Source: JBCBGF01 sp039820585 (GTDB taxonomy: Bacteria; Pseudomonadota; Alphaproteobacteria; Rhodobacterales; Rhodobacteraceae). Taken from it: a stretch of 64,000 nt of DNA. Where the stretch lies: contig JBCBPV010000004.1 of assembly GCA_039820585.1 (NCBI GenBank), forward strand, positions 29,091 through 93,090. The letters are read 5' to 3'. The translations under genes and the position numbers were made by a program. Below the pieces are notes generated by a model. It worked only from the letters and a program-made list of their open reading frames with translations. It searched no databases and was not told the DNA's origin. Within the stretch, counting starts at the first letter, position 1. Each line of letters starts with the position of its first letter. Positions 53,338 through 61,933 of the stretch are shown here, one piece after another.

Positions 53338-54246
53338 TCAGTTCGTTACGTAAAAGGCATCGTCAAAGCCCAGCTCACGCACCTGGCCCAGAACGACCCG
53401 CTGTTCATCGCGCGAGAACGCAGGCCCCACCACGACGCGCCAGAATGTCTTGCCCTGGCTTTCCTGTTCCAGAACCGATGGGATGATCCCGATATTGCGC
53501 AGGCTGGTCGCGGTGTTCGCCGCGTTTTCCTCGACCGAGAAGATGCCGATCTGGATGAACGGCTTGTCCAGCGTGGTGGTTGCGGTCGTGGTCGCGGGCA
53601 ATGGCGCCGGCGCGACAGGGGCCGCCGCCGTGGCCGCCGATGCCGTCGCGTCGCTCAGCGGTGGCAGGGCATCGGCCTCCGGCGTGGTGCCATCCAGCGA
53701 TGTTGTCGTGATCGGCTCCAGCGGTGCGGCGGCGATCAGGGGATCCGTTGCCGCGGGATCTGCAGGATCGGCGTCCAACACGGGCTCACCAAGAACCGGC
53801 GCCACAGGTGTTTGCTCACGCCGCAAGGCCACCACACTCAGATCCGCAGGTTGCCCCGCCAACATGCCCAACGCATCGGCGGCATCAGACGACACCTGGA
53901 TCGTGGGCCCGGGATTGTCGCGCTCGCGCCGGAACAGCGCGCCGATCACGGACTGACCGTTGGCCTCGTTGCGGATGATCACACGCTCGGGATCGGCCAC
54001 ATCGGGATGGGCCACCCAGACACCGCCCAGGGACGGGCGTCCATCCCACAGCGCGCCGTCAGTGACGTTGAACACATCGGGCGATTCCACATCACGCTCA
54101 ACGCTCGATGCTGCGGCAGCGACGCCACCCTCGACAGGTTCGCCTTCCGGGGACGACAACCAAGAGGCCATCCCCATCTCTTCGCATCCTGTCAGCGTCA
54201 GGGCGGCCACCACCACCGCCAGTTTTGCAGTGAACGCTCTTGCCAT
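53338..54246 (-). CDS. SPOR domain-containing lipoprotein (RlpA-like)
   Basis: The 302-residue protein has a lipobox TLTGCEE at about residues 17-23, so it is probably an outer-membrane lipoprotein. The middle resembles a double-psi beta-barrel (GQSVIGALFRRERDNPGP). A low-complexity Ala/Pro/Thr linker leads to a C-terminal SPOR domain (about 225-300). RlpA-type proteins bind or cleave denuded septal glycans. The ATG at 54246 starts the lipoprotein signal; the frame continues upstream without a signal. Confidence 0.88.
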   Translation of the reverse strand: MARAFTAKLAVVVAALTLTGCEEMGMASWLSSPEGEPVEGGVAAAASSVERDVESPDVFNVTDGALWDGRPSLGGVWVAHPDVADPERVIIRNEANGQSVIGALFRRERDNPGPTIQVSSDAADALGMLAGQPADLSVVALRREQTPVAPVLGEPVLDADPADPAATDPLIAAAPLEPITTTSLDGTTPEADALPPLSDATASAATAAAPVAPAPLPATTTATTTLDKPFIQIGIFSVEENAANTATSLRNIGIIPSVLEQESQGKTFWRVVVGPAFSRDEQRVVLGQVRELGFDDAFYVTN

Positions 54247-54427
54247 GCCTTGCCTCTTTGCCGCGCCTTGGCAGCGCGTTTTTGTCCGGTTATGTGCCAA
54301 TCTGCTCTGCCGGTGTGCGTTGCAAACCACCGGTTGCGTCAAGCTTAGCCTGCCCCGCGACATATTGGAAGTCTCGACAACGTGAGCCCGGGCTTTCGCG
54401 CGATTGCCGCCCTGCCTGCCTCAGCGC

Positions 54428-54455
54428 TTTACATCGCGCCCGCTTTTTCGCTAAT
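54428..54455 (+). promoter_or_regulatory. Candidate tRNA-Ser promoter
   Basis: TTTACA (54428-54433) and GCTAAT (54450-54455) are separated by 16 bp. Transcription would start about six bases before the tRNA. Confidence 0.45.
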
Positions 54456-54467
54456 CACCCCACGACC

Positions 54468-54557
54468 GGAGAGGTGGCAGAGTGGTCGAATGCGGCGGTC
54501 TTGAAAACCGTTGACCGTGAGAGCGGTCCCAGGGTTCGAATCCCTGTCTCTCCGCCA
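54468..54557 (+). tRNA. tRNA-Ser (anticodon TGA)
   Basis: A 90-nt class II tRNA has acceptor arms GGAGAGG and CTCTCC, anticodon loop CTTGAAA and a long variable arm (TTGACCGTGAGAGCGGTCC). The T-loop is GGTTCGAATCC and the CCA end is encoded. The anticodon TGA reads UCA and other UCN codons. Confidence 0.96.
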
Positions 54558-54595
54558 CTCCCGCCGTGCGACCGACCACCGAAATCGCATCTGCC

Positions 54596-54904
54596 CTACA
54601 CCTCTTCGCCTTTCACGCGCCGATAGACCTCAAACAGGTCTTCAACCGCCACGCCGTCGATGGTGGCCCCGGCCAGTCGGCAATCAGCGATCTCAACGCC
54701 AGAAAGGTTTGCATTCCGGATCGTCGCACCTGACAGGTTGACGTCCGTGACCTGCCATCCCGTCATGTTGCTGTCGGTAAACCGCGCGCCCGAAAACTCG
54801 ATATGGTTGTAGGCCGTGCGCGACAGATTGGCGTTGTTGAACTTGGACGCGGACAGATCGGCGTCGTCGACATCCAGTTTCTCGGTGACGCGGTGCAAGT
54901 TCAT
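54596..54904 (-). CDS. Pentapeptide repeat protein
   Basis: The 102-residue protein has about eight tandem pentapeptides of the A(D/N)LxX type (DADLS, NANLS, FSGAR, NMTGW, DVNLS, NANLS and so on). They would fold as a short right-handed beta-helix. ATG 54904 has AGGGAGAG upstream. Function is unknown; some pentapeptide proteins mimic DNA and protect gyrase, but this one is very short. Confidence 0.85.
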   Translation of the reverse strand: MNLHRVTEKLDVDDADLSASKFNNANLSRTAYNHIEFSGARFTDSNMTGWQVTDVNLSGATIRNANLSGVEIADCRLAGATIDGVAVEDLFEVYRRVKGEEV

Positions 54905-54957
54905 ATGTCTCTCCCTCGTGGGAAAAATTCCGCCTTGATCCTGGCACGTACCGCGCA

Positions 54958-56001
54958 TCACAGGCCTGTTTTCTGACGCGGCGGGCCCAGCGACTGTCGC
55001 ACCCGTATGTCTGTCGGCAAGGCCACGCTTGCAGGCGTCTCACCATCGTTCAGCATCTGGATCAGCGTGTTTGCCGCCCGGCGGCCCATCTCGCGATGCG
55101 GGACATGCACGGTCGTCAGCGCAGGTTCCGCCAGGATCGCCAGCTCGATATCATCGAACCCGGTGACCGATACATCCAGCGGAACGCGCAGCCCCATCTC
55201 GCGCGCCGCGCGCAGCGCACCCAGCGCCAGCACGTCATTGCCGCACATCACCAGCGTCGTCTCTGGCGCCGCGGCAAGCGCCGTGCGAAAGGCCACCTCG
55301 CCCTGATCGATGCCATAGGGCACCTCGGTCAGCACCAGTCCAAACGGATCCAGCCCCGCCTCTGCCATCGCCAGCCGGATCCCCTCAACCCGGTGGCGCG
55401 CGCGGTCGTTCGACGTGATCGGCGCCGAAATGCAGGCGATTTCGCGGTGCCCCTGACGCAGGGCAAGACGGGCAAGCTCGGCCATGGCGTCTTTGTTGTC
55501 AAAGCCCATGGCCGGTTGATCCTGCGCGGCGTCGTAAGACCATGAAACAAGCGTCGGAACCGACCGCTGACGCAAAAATGCATACAGCCCGGGCGAGCGG
55601 TGGTAGCCGATCAATAGCAGCGCGTCCGCCCCGCGGGCCACCAGCGCGCGCACCTGCTCCTCTTCCAACGCCTCTTTATAGCCCGACGACGCGATCAACA
55701 GGGTCTTGCCGTGCCGCCCCAGCTCTTCCTGGAACGCCTGGATACCGCGGGCGAAGACAGCGTTTTCCATCGTGGGGATCACCGCGCCGACAGTGTTGGT
55801 CTGTTTCGCCGCCAGCGCCCGCGCGCTGAAATTGGGGGTATAGCCCAGGTCGCGCACGGCCTGCATCACCCGCTCGCGCGTGCGGCCCACCACCTGATCG
55901 GGCGAGTTCAGGCAGCGTGACACCGTCGCGGTCGACACATTGGCATGCCGGGCCACATCGGCCAGGGTCGCGACGGGTTTATCCTGCGGTGTCGGGTCCA
56001 T
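54958..56001 (-). CDS. LacI family transcriptional regulator
   Basis: The 347-residue protein has an N-terminal helix-turn-helix (TLADVARHANVSTATVSRCL) with the hinge helix that follows. A periplasmic-binding-like effector domain (about 65-335) has GNDVLALGALRA and SVTGFDD. The start is ambiguous: ATG 56001 gives the usual length, and ATG 56046 adds 15 residues. A perfect LacI-type palindrome at 56104-56119 lies upstream, between this gene and hpsN. It therefore probably represses both its own gene and the hps/suy operon. The inducer may be a pathway sulfonate. Confidence 0.9.
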   Translation of the reverse strand: MDPTPQDKPVATLADVARHANVSTATVSRCLNSPDQVVGRTRERVMQAVRDLGYTPNFSARALAAKQTNTVGAVIPTMENAVFARGIQAFQEELGRHGKTLLIASSGYKEALEEEQVRALVARGADALLLIGYHRSPGLYAFLRQRSVPTLVSWSYDAAQDQPAMGFDNKDAMAELARLALRQGHREIACISAPITSNDRARHRVEGIRLAMAEAGLDPFGLVLTEVPYGIDQGEVAFRTALAAAPETTLVMCGNDVLALGALRAAREMGLRVPLDVSVTGFDDIELAILAEPALTTVHVPHREMGRRAANTLIQMLNDGETPASVALPTDIRVRQSLGPPRQKTGL

Positions 56002-56081
56002 CAGATAGCACTGCGTCCGGCGTTTGGTCCGTTCCTTGCAGATCACATGATCGCACGATCAAGGTGAGCCGCGCCTCGACA

Positions 56082-56109
56082 ACTATAGGGCTTGCGCCGA
56101 AAAATGTAA
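56082..56109 (-). promoter_or_regulatory. Candidate lacI-family regulator promoter
   Basis: On the minus strand TTACAT (56109-56104) and TATAGT (56087-56082) are 16 bp apart. The -35 element lies inside the operator, so a bound repressor would block polymerase (autoregulation). Confidence 0.5.
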
Positions 56110-56119
56110 GCGCTTACAT
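56104..56119. promoter_or_regulatory. LacI-family operator
   Basis: ATGTAAGCGCTTACAT is a perfect 16-bp palindrome with the central CG (AAGCGCTT) preferred by LacI/GalR repressors. It lies between the divergent LacI-type gene and hpsN. Confidence 0.82.
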
Positions 56120-56296
56120 ACTTTCCAAAGCCTAACAAGAGGCATTTGGGAGGATTGCCGGCCAGCGTTGGTGCGCCCAGTCGCATGCGCTCAATCGTTG
56201 CGGCCCGAACCTGCGCCGCGCCAGCCATGCGCACCCGCGCAGGCGCCTAACCCAGATCGCCGGTACAAGACCATAACGCATAGGATGCACACCGCA

Positions 56297-57604
56297 ATGA
56301 CCCGTGAGTACCTGAAAAAAGCGACGCTGACAGCTTCAAGCGGTGCGTCGGACGTGCATGAAACCGTGCAAACCATTCTCAACGATATCGAAGCCGGGGG
56401 CGACGCCAAGGCGCTCGAATACGCCGCGAAGTTCGATCAGTACGAGGGCAATGTCCTGCTGAACGCGGAAGAGATCGAGGCCGCGTCCGCCCTTGTCCCT
56501 GAAAAGATCAAGGCCGACATCCGGTTCAGCCATGCCAACGTCAAACGCTTTGCCGAAGCGCAAAAGGCCACGCTGAAAAACGTCGAGGTTGAGGTCGTGC
56601 CGGGCATGATCGCCGGTCAAAAGACGATTCCCGTCGATGCCGCGGGCTGCTACGTCCCCGGCGGCCGCTACAGCCACATCGCCAGCGCAATCATGACGGT
56701 GACCACCGCCAAGGTCGCGGGCTGCAAGCACATCGTCGCCTGTTCCCCCCCGCGCCCCGGCGTGGGCATCGCCCCCGCCATCGTCTATGCCGCGCATGTC
56801 TGCGGTGCCGACAAGATCCTGGCCATGGGCGGGGTTCAGGGCGTGGCCGCGATGACCTTCGGCCTCTTCGGCCTACCGCCCGCCAACATTCTGGTGGGCC
56901 CCGGCAACCAGTTCGTGGCCGAAGCCAAGCGCATCCTCTTTGGCCGCGTGGGCATCGACATGATCGCGGGGCCAACCGACAGTCTGATCCTGGCCGATGC
57001 GACCGCCGATCCGATGGTGGTGGCCACCGATCTGGTCGGACAGGCAGAGCATGGGTACAACTCACCGGTCTGGCTGGTGACGGACGATCGCCCATTGGCC
57101 GAAGAGGTGATGCGCCTTGTCCCCACGCTGATCGACACCCTGCCAGAGGTGAACCGCGACAACGCCACCAAGGCGTGGCGCGACTATGCCGAGGTGATCC
57201 TGTGTGCTGATCGTGAGGAAATGGCGGCCACGTCCGATGAATACGCGCCCGAACATCTGACGGTGCAGGCCGCCGATCTCGATTGGTGGCTCGACCGGCT
57301 GTCGTGCTACGGCTCGCTGTTTCTGGGCGAAGAAACCACCGTGGCCTTCGGCGACAAGGCATCGGGCACCAACCATGTCCTGCCCACCTCGCGCGCGGCG
57401 ACGTATACCGGTGGCCTCAGCGTTCACAAGTACATGAAAATCGTCACCTGGCAGCGCTCCACCCGCGACGGGGCCAAGCCGATTGCCGAGGCAACCGCCC
57501 GCATCTCGCGGCTGGAAGGGATGGAGGGCCACGCCCGCACCGCTGATATCCGACTGGCCAAGTTCTTCCCCGGTGAGAATTTCGACCTCACGGCAGAAGA
57601 GTAA
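56297..57604 (+). CDS. hpsN: Sulfopropanediol 3-dehydrogenase
   Basis: The 435-residue protein belongs to the histidinol dehydrogenase family. It keeps AGCYVPGGRYSH, zinc-site GQAEHG, the catalytic APEHLT and a final EGMEGHARTAD. A second his operon is not present; instead it heads an operon with sulfolactate genes. In known pathways HpsN oxidises (R)-2,3-dihydroxypropane-1-sulfonate to (R)-sulfolactate with NAD+. The ATG at 56297 is preferred; an in-frame ATG at 56285 adds four residues. Confidence 0.88.
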   Translation: MTREYLKKATLTASSGASDVHETVQTILNDIEAGGDAKALEYAAKFDQYEGNVLLNAEEIEAASALVPEKIKADIRFSHANVKRFAEAQKATLKNVEVEVVPGMIAGQKTIPVDAAGCYVPGGRYSHIASAIMTVTTAKVAGCKHIVACSPPRPGVGIAPAIVYAAHVCGADKILAMGGVQGVAAMTFGLFGLPPANILVGPGNQFVAEAKRILFGRVGIDMIAGPTDSLILADATADPMVVATDLVGQAEHGYNSPVWLVTDDRPLAEEVMRLVPTLIDTLPEVNRDNATKAWRDYAEVILCADREEMAATSDEYAPEHLTVQAADLDWWLDRLSCYGSLFLGEETTVAFGDKASGTNHVLPTSRAATYTGGLSVHKYMKIVTWQRSTRDGAKPIAEATARISRLEGMEGHARTADIRLAKFFPGENFDLTAEE

Positions 57605-57607
57605 GCG

Positions 57608-58366
57608 ATGACGTCCGGCGCGCACCCTGATCTCAGCGGGCATATCGCCTGCGTGACCGGGGCCAGTTCGGGCCTGGGGCGGCAAGCCGCAATGGCGCTC
57701 AGCCGGGCGGGGGCCGATGTGATCGCCGTGGCGCGGAGGGCGGAGGCGTTGGAAAGCCTGGCAGCAGACGCCCCCGGACGGGTGCACGTCCTGCCCTATG
57801 ATCTCGGCGACCGCAATGGTCTGGCCGATCTCGCCGCGCACGCCACCAAACCCTTCGGCGCGCCTGACATCGTGGTCCACGCCGCCGGGATCAACACCCG
57901 CGAAGTGGCCGATGCCGTAACCCCCGAAGGCTGGGACGTCACCCTGACCCTGAACCTCGCCGTCCCCTTCTTTCTGTCTCAACACCTTGTCGCAGGGATG
58001 AAGGCCAAAGGTTGGGGCCGGATCGTCACCTTCGCCTCGCTGCAATCGAGCCGCGCCTTTCCCGGCGGGCTCAGCTACGGCGCATCCAAAGGCGGCATAT
58101 CCCAACTGACCCGCGCGATGGCAGAGGCCTGGTCGTCGGACGGCATCTGCGTCAACGCCATCGGCCCGGGCTTTTTCCGCACCGAACTGACCGCGGCTGT
58201 CTTCGCCGACCCGGACCGCGCCGCCCGCAACGCCGCGCAAACCTGCATCGGTCGCAATGGCGAGCCCGAGGATATCGACGGCCCGCTCCTCTTCTTTTGC
58301 TCGGACGCTTGTGGGTACGTGACAGGCCAGACGCTGATGGTTGACGGGGGGTTCACCGCGAAATGA
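57608..58366 (+). CDS. Short-chain dehydrogenase/reductase (candidate dihydroxypropanesulfonate dehydrogenase)
   Basis: This 252-residue classical SDR has a cofactor loop TGASSGLGRQAA, catalytic YGASKGG (Tyr/Lys) and a C-terminal GYVTGQTLMVDGG. In the known pathway, additional dehydrogenases (HpsO/HpsP) interconvert the S and R forms of dihydroxypropanesulfonate through a ketone. This gene and the next are candidates, inferred from position only. It starts 3 bp after hpsN and overlaps the next gene by 4 bp. Confidence 0.82.
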   Translation: MTSGAHPDLSGHIACVTGASSGLGRQAAMALSRAGADVIAVARRAEALESLAADAPGRVHVLPYDLGDRNGLADLAAHATKPFGAPDIVVHAAGINTREVADAVTPEGWDVTLTLNLAVPFFLSQHLVAGMKAKGWGRIVTFASLQSSRAFPGGLSYGASKGGISQLTRAMAEAWSSDGICVNAIGPGFFRTELTAAVFADPDRAARNAAQTCIGRNGEPEDIDGPLLFFCSDACGYVTGQTLMVDGGFTAK

Positions 58367-59349
58367 AAGCGCTCGTCTATACCGCGCCCGAAACGCTGGA
58401 CTACCGCGATGTGCCCGACACCGTTGCCGACGCCGACCATCACCTGATCCGCATCGACAGCGTCGGCATCTGCGGATCCGACATGCACGCATATCTCGGC
58501 CATGACGACCGCCGCCCTGCCCCGCTGATCCTCGGCCACGAAGGCGCGGGCACGGTTGTCGGTGGCCCGCTCGACGGGCGGCGCGTGACGATCAACCCAC
58601 TGGTCACCTGCGGGACGTGCCGGTCCTGCGTCGCAGGCCGCGATAACCTGTGCAGCACCCGCCAGATCATCTCGATGCCCCCGCGCGAAGGGGCCTTTGC
58701 GCAATACGTGGCCATGCCAGAGCGCAACCTCGTCACCGTCCCAGATGATGTCAGCCTCGAAAAAGCGGCCCTCGCCGAACCCATAGCCGTCAGTTGGCAC
58801 GCGGTTAGGTTAGGGATCGAAGCCGCCCCCACCGATATGCACGAAGCCGCATTGGTAATCGGCGGCGGGGCCATAGGCGTGGCCGCCGCTATCAGCCTGA
58901 TCGCCCAAGGGGTGAAGGACGTCACCCTCACTGATCCCAATCCGCTTCGCCGCGACTACTTGGGCCAAAACGCCGGTTACAAAGTCGCCGCTCCAGAAGA
59001 AGTCGACGGCAAACTCTTCGACCTCACCGTCGACGCCGTGGGCTATGACGCCACCCGCGCCACCGCCTCTGCGGCCACCCATTCCGGCGGTGTGATCCTG
59101 CATATCGGCCTTGGCGGCGGCACCGCCGGGCTCGACATCCGCCGGATGACCCTGCAAGAGATCACGTTCATCGGCACCTACACCTACACCGCCCAGGATT
59201 TCCGCGACACCTGTGCCGCGATGTTCGACGGTCGCCTCGGCCCGCTGGACTGGACCGAGACACGCGCGCTAAGCGAGGGCGACCGCGCCTTCGCCGACAT
59301 AAGGGCCGGCAAAACAGCCGCGCCCAAGATCATACTCAAACCCGCATAA
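58363..59349 (+). CDS. Zinc-dependent alcohol dehydrogenase, MDR family (candidate dihydroxypropanesulfonate dehydrogenase)
   Basis: The 328-residue protein has the catalytic zinc motif GICGSDMHAY, the GHEGAGTV loop and a structural zinc set (CGTCRSC ... C). The Rossmann segment is VIGGGAIGVAAA. It oxidises a secondary alcohol with NAD(P)+. A role opposite to the SDR in stereo-inversion of the substrate is plausible but unproven. It overlaps the SDR gene (ATGA), and suyA follows 12 bp later. Confidence 0.85.
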   Translation: MKALVYTAPETLDYRDVPDTVADADHHLIRIDSVGICGSDMHAYLGHDDRRPAPLILGHEGAGTVVGGPLDGRRVTINPLVTCGTCRSCVAGRDNLCSTRQIISMPPREGAFAQYVAMPERNLVTVPDDVSLEKAALAEPIAVSWHAVRLGIEAAPTDMHEAALVIGGGAIGVAAAISLIAQGVKDVTLTDPNPLRRDYLGQNAGYKVAAPEEVDGKLFDLTVDAVGYDATRATASAATHSGGVILHIGLGGGTAGLDIRRMTLQEITFIGTYTYTAQDFRDTCAAMFDGRLGPLDWTETRALSEGDRAFADIRAGKTAAPKIILKPA

Positions 59350-59361
59350 CCGGAGAGGCCC

Positions 59362-59673
59362 ATGTCTGAGACGAAACCCATCCCGAACGAGGTTCCGCAC
59401 CTCCTGGTCCACGAAGACGCCGACAACGTGGGTGTTGTCGTGGTCGAGGGGCTGACCGCGGGCACCGACATGCTGTGCTGCATCACCCATGACAATTCGA
59501 CCTTCCGCCTGACCGCAGGCGCGGACGTGCCCATCGGCCACAAGATCGCGCTGGAAGACCTGAAAGAGGGCGATACGGCCATCAAGTATGGCGAAGATAT
59601 CGGCAAGATCATCGCCGACATCCCCAAGGGTGCCCATGTGCACACGCACAACTGCAAAACGAAGCGCTGGTAA
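59362..59673 (+). CDS. suyA: (2R)-sulfolactate sulfo-lyase subunit alpha
   Basis: The 103-residue protein is a single SAF domain: HEDADNVGVVVVEGLTAGTD, then a histidine-containing IPKGAHVHTHN end. Together with the UxaA-like SuyB it forms sulfolactate sulfo-lyase. That enzyme splits sulfolactate into pyruvate and sulfite. GGAGAGG precedes the ATG. Confidence 0.9.
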   Translation: MSETKPIPNEVPHLLVHEDADNVGVVVVEGLTAGTDMLCCITHDNSTFRLTAGADVPIGHKIALEDLKEGDTAIKYGEDIGKIIADIPKGAHVHTHNCKTKRW

Positions 59674-59685
59674 GGATTTAGCGAA

Positions 59686-60867
59686 ATGGCATCGAAATAT
59701 TCCAACATGACCGTCCAAGCCTACCGCCGCGAAAATGGCCGGGTGGGCGTGCGCAACCACGTCGTGATCCTTCCCGTTGACGACATCTCGAACGCCGCCT
59801 GCGAAGCGGTCGCCAACAACGTCAAAGGCACCATGGCGATCCCCCACGCCTACGGGCGTTTGCAGTTCGGCGAAGACCTGGATTTGCACTTCCGCACGAT
59901 GATCGGCACGGGCGCAAACCCCAATGTCGCCGCCGTGGTGGTGATCGGGATCGAACCGGGCTGGACCAAGAAGATCGCCGACGGCATCCGCGAAACCGGC
60001 AAGCCGGTGGCCGAGTTTTCCATCGAGCAAAAGGGCGACTTTGAGACGATCCGCGCGGCCAGCTGGGCCGCGAAAGAGTTCGTGCATCAGACCAGCGAGT
60101 ACCAGCGCGAAGAATGCTCGATCAACGAGCTTTGGGTCTCGACCAAATGCGGGGAAAGTGACACGACCACCGGCCTCGGTTCCTGCCCAACGGTCGGCAA
60201 CATGTACGACAAGCTTCTGCCCGAAGGCATCACCGGCTTCTTTGGCGAGACGTCCGAGATTACGGGGGCTGAGCACATCTGTCAGAAACGCGCCGCAAAC
60301 GAAGAGGTCGGTGAGCGTTGGTACAAGATGTGGAAGGCCTATCAGGATGACGTGATCTTTGCCCACCAGACCGATGATCTGTCCGACAGCCAGCCCACCA
60401 AGGGCAATATCGAGGGCGGCCTGACCACCATCGAGGAAAAGGCGCTGGGCAATCTCGAAAAGATCGGGCGCACGTCAGAATACATCGACATCCTGGAACC
60501 GGCAGAGGCCCCAAAGTCCGGAGCGGGACTTTACTTCATGGACTCGTCCTCGGCCGCTGCAGAATGCGTGACGCTGATGGCCGCCGGTGGTGCCGTGATC
60601 CACACCTTCCCAACGGGCCAGGGCAACGTGGTCGGCAACCCCATCGTGCCGGTGATCAAGATCACCGCGAACCCCCGCACCGTGCGGACGATGGGCGAAC
60701 ACGTCGATGTCGACGTCTCAGGCATCCTGCGCCGCGAACAGACCATTGATGAGGCAGGCGACGCCCTGATCGAGATGATCCGCCGCACCGCCAATGGCCG
60801 CAACACCGCCGCCGAGGCCCTGGGGCATCGCGAATTCTCGATGACCAAGCTTTACCGCAGCGCATAA
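59686..60867 (+). CDS. suyB: (2R)-sulfolactate sulfo-lyase subunit beta
   Basis: The 393-residue protein belongs to the UxaA/altronate-dehydratase large-domain family (C-terminal Fe-dependent part). It has GVRNHVVILP, TKCGESDTTTGLGSCPTVG and later LMAAGGAVIHTFPTGQGN. The separate small SAF subunit directly before it identifies SuyB rather than altronate dehydratase. It is coupled to suyA by a 12-bp gap. Confidence 0.92.
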   Translation: MASKYSNMTVQAYRRENGRVGVRNHVVILPVDDISNAACEAVANNVKGTMAIPHAYGRLQFGEDLDLHFRTMIGTGANPNVAAVVVIGIEPGWTKKIADGIRETGKPVAEFSIEQKGDFETIRAASWAAKEFVHQTSEYQREECSINELWVSTKCGESDTTTGLGSCPTVGNMYDKLLPEGITGFFGETSEITGAEHICQKRAANEEVGERWYKMWKAYQDDVIFAHQTDDLSDSQPTKGNIEGGLTTIEEKALGNLEKIGRTSEYIDILEPAEAPKSGAGLYFMDSSSAAAECVTLMAAGGAVIHTFPTGQGNVVGNPIVPVIKITANPRTVRTMGEHVDVDVSGILRREQTIDEAGDALIEMIRRTANGRNTAAEALGHREFSMTKLYRSA

Positions 60868-60917
60868 GACCAACAGGGGCGGCCAACGGGTCGCCCCATC
60901 GCCTTCCCGAGGCCACG

Positions 60918-61925
60918 ATGTCTGACACCCCCCGCATATCCCTGACCGAGGCCACTGATCTTTTGCTGGCCGTCTTTCAGAACGCCGGTGTCCCGCATGA
61001 CGCCGCCCTGTCGGTCGCCCGCGCGTTGGTCGCGGCAGAGGCCGAGGGCCAGGTCGGCCACGGGTTTTCCCGGCTCGACGACTACGTGGCCCAGGCCAAA
61101 AGCGGCAAGATCAACGCGCAAGCCCAAATCTCGGTGACCCAACGCGCGCCTGCGTCGCTGATGATCGACGCGGACCTGGGCTTTGCCTACCCCGCGCTCG
61201 ACGCCGCCTTCGATGCAGGCGTTCCGCTGGCCCACAAGATGGGCATCGCAGTGATGGCCATCGGCAACTCTCACCACTGCGGCGCGCTTTCGGTGCAGGT
61301 GGACCGCATCGCCAAGGCCGGTCTGATCGCGATCATGGTGGCCAATACGCCCAAGGCCATCGCACCCTGGGGCGCCAGTGCGGCAGTTTTCGGCACCAAC
61401 CCCATTGCCTTCGCCACCCCCCAAGCGGGTGCCGAGCCGCTGGTGATCGACCTGTCCCTGTCCCGAGTCGCGCGCGGCAAGGTGATGGCCGCCAAGAAGT
61501 CGGGCAACCCGATCCCCGAAGGCTGGGCGCTGGATGCAGAGGGCCAGCCCACCACCGATCCAGAGGCCGCGCTGGCAGGCACCATGGTGCCCATCGGTGA
61601 GGCAAAGGGAACCGCGCTGGCCCTGATGGTGGAGCTTTTGGCCGCCGCCTTCACCGGCAGCGCGTTCAGCCACCAGGCCGGTTCGTTTTTCAATGCCGCA
61701 GGCCCGGCCCCGCGCGTTGGCCAGACGCTGATCGCGATCCAGCCGGATGCGGCATCAGACTACCTCGACCGGGTGCAGGACCTGCTCAGCGCAATCGCAT
61801 CAATGGACGGCACACGCCTGCCCGGCGACCGGCGGCGCGCGGCGATCCAAAAGGCCCAGACCGACGGCTTGCCCATATCGGCAGAGCACCTGGCCCTCGC
61901 ACGCAGGCTGGCAAAGACCACCTGA
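60918..61925 (+). CDS. comC: Ldh family oxidoreductase, (R)-sulfolactate dehydrogenase
   Basis: The 335-residue malate/L-lactate dehydrogenase-2 family enzyme has GHGFSRLDDYV, SHHCGALS and GTNPIAFATP. In sulfolactate-degrading bacteria ComC interconverts (R)-sulfolactate and sulfopyruvate. No slcC-type partner is seen in the window, so whether this enzyme serves racemisation or reduction here is open. It is the last gene of the operon and converges on the IclR gene with 8 bp between. Confidence 0.8.
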   Translation: MSDTPRISLTEATDLLLAVFQNAGVPHDAALSVARALVAAEAEGQVGHGFSRLDDYVAQAKSGKINAQAQISVTQRAPASLMIDADLGFAYPALDAAFDAGVPLAHKMGIAVMAIGNSHHCGALSVQVDRIAKAGLIAIMVANTPKAIAPWGASAAVFGTNPIAFATPQAGAEPLVIDLSLSRVARGKVMAAKKSGNPIPEGWALDAEGQPTTDPEAALAGTMVPIGEAKGTALALMVELLAAAFTGSAFSHQAGSFFNAAGPAPRVGQTLIAIQPDAASDYLDRVQDLLSAIASMDGTRLPGDRRRAAIQKAQTDGLPISAEHLALARRLAKTT

Positions 61926-61933
61926 GCCGCGCC

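Noticed and set aside
56297..57604. Calling the gene biosynthetic histidinol dehydrogenase (hisD)
   Set aside because: It heads an operon with suyA, suyB and comC and has no his genes nearby; HpsN belongs to the same family.
59686..60867. Calling the gene altronate dehydratase
   Set aside because: The separate small SAF subunit and the hpsN/comC context fit SuyAB; no uronate genes are present.
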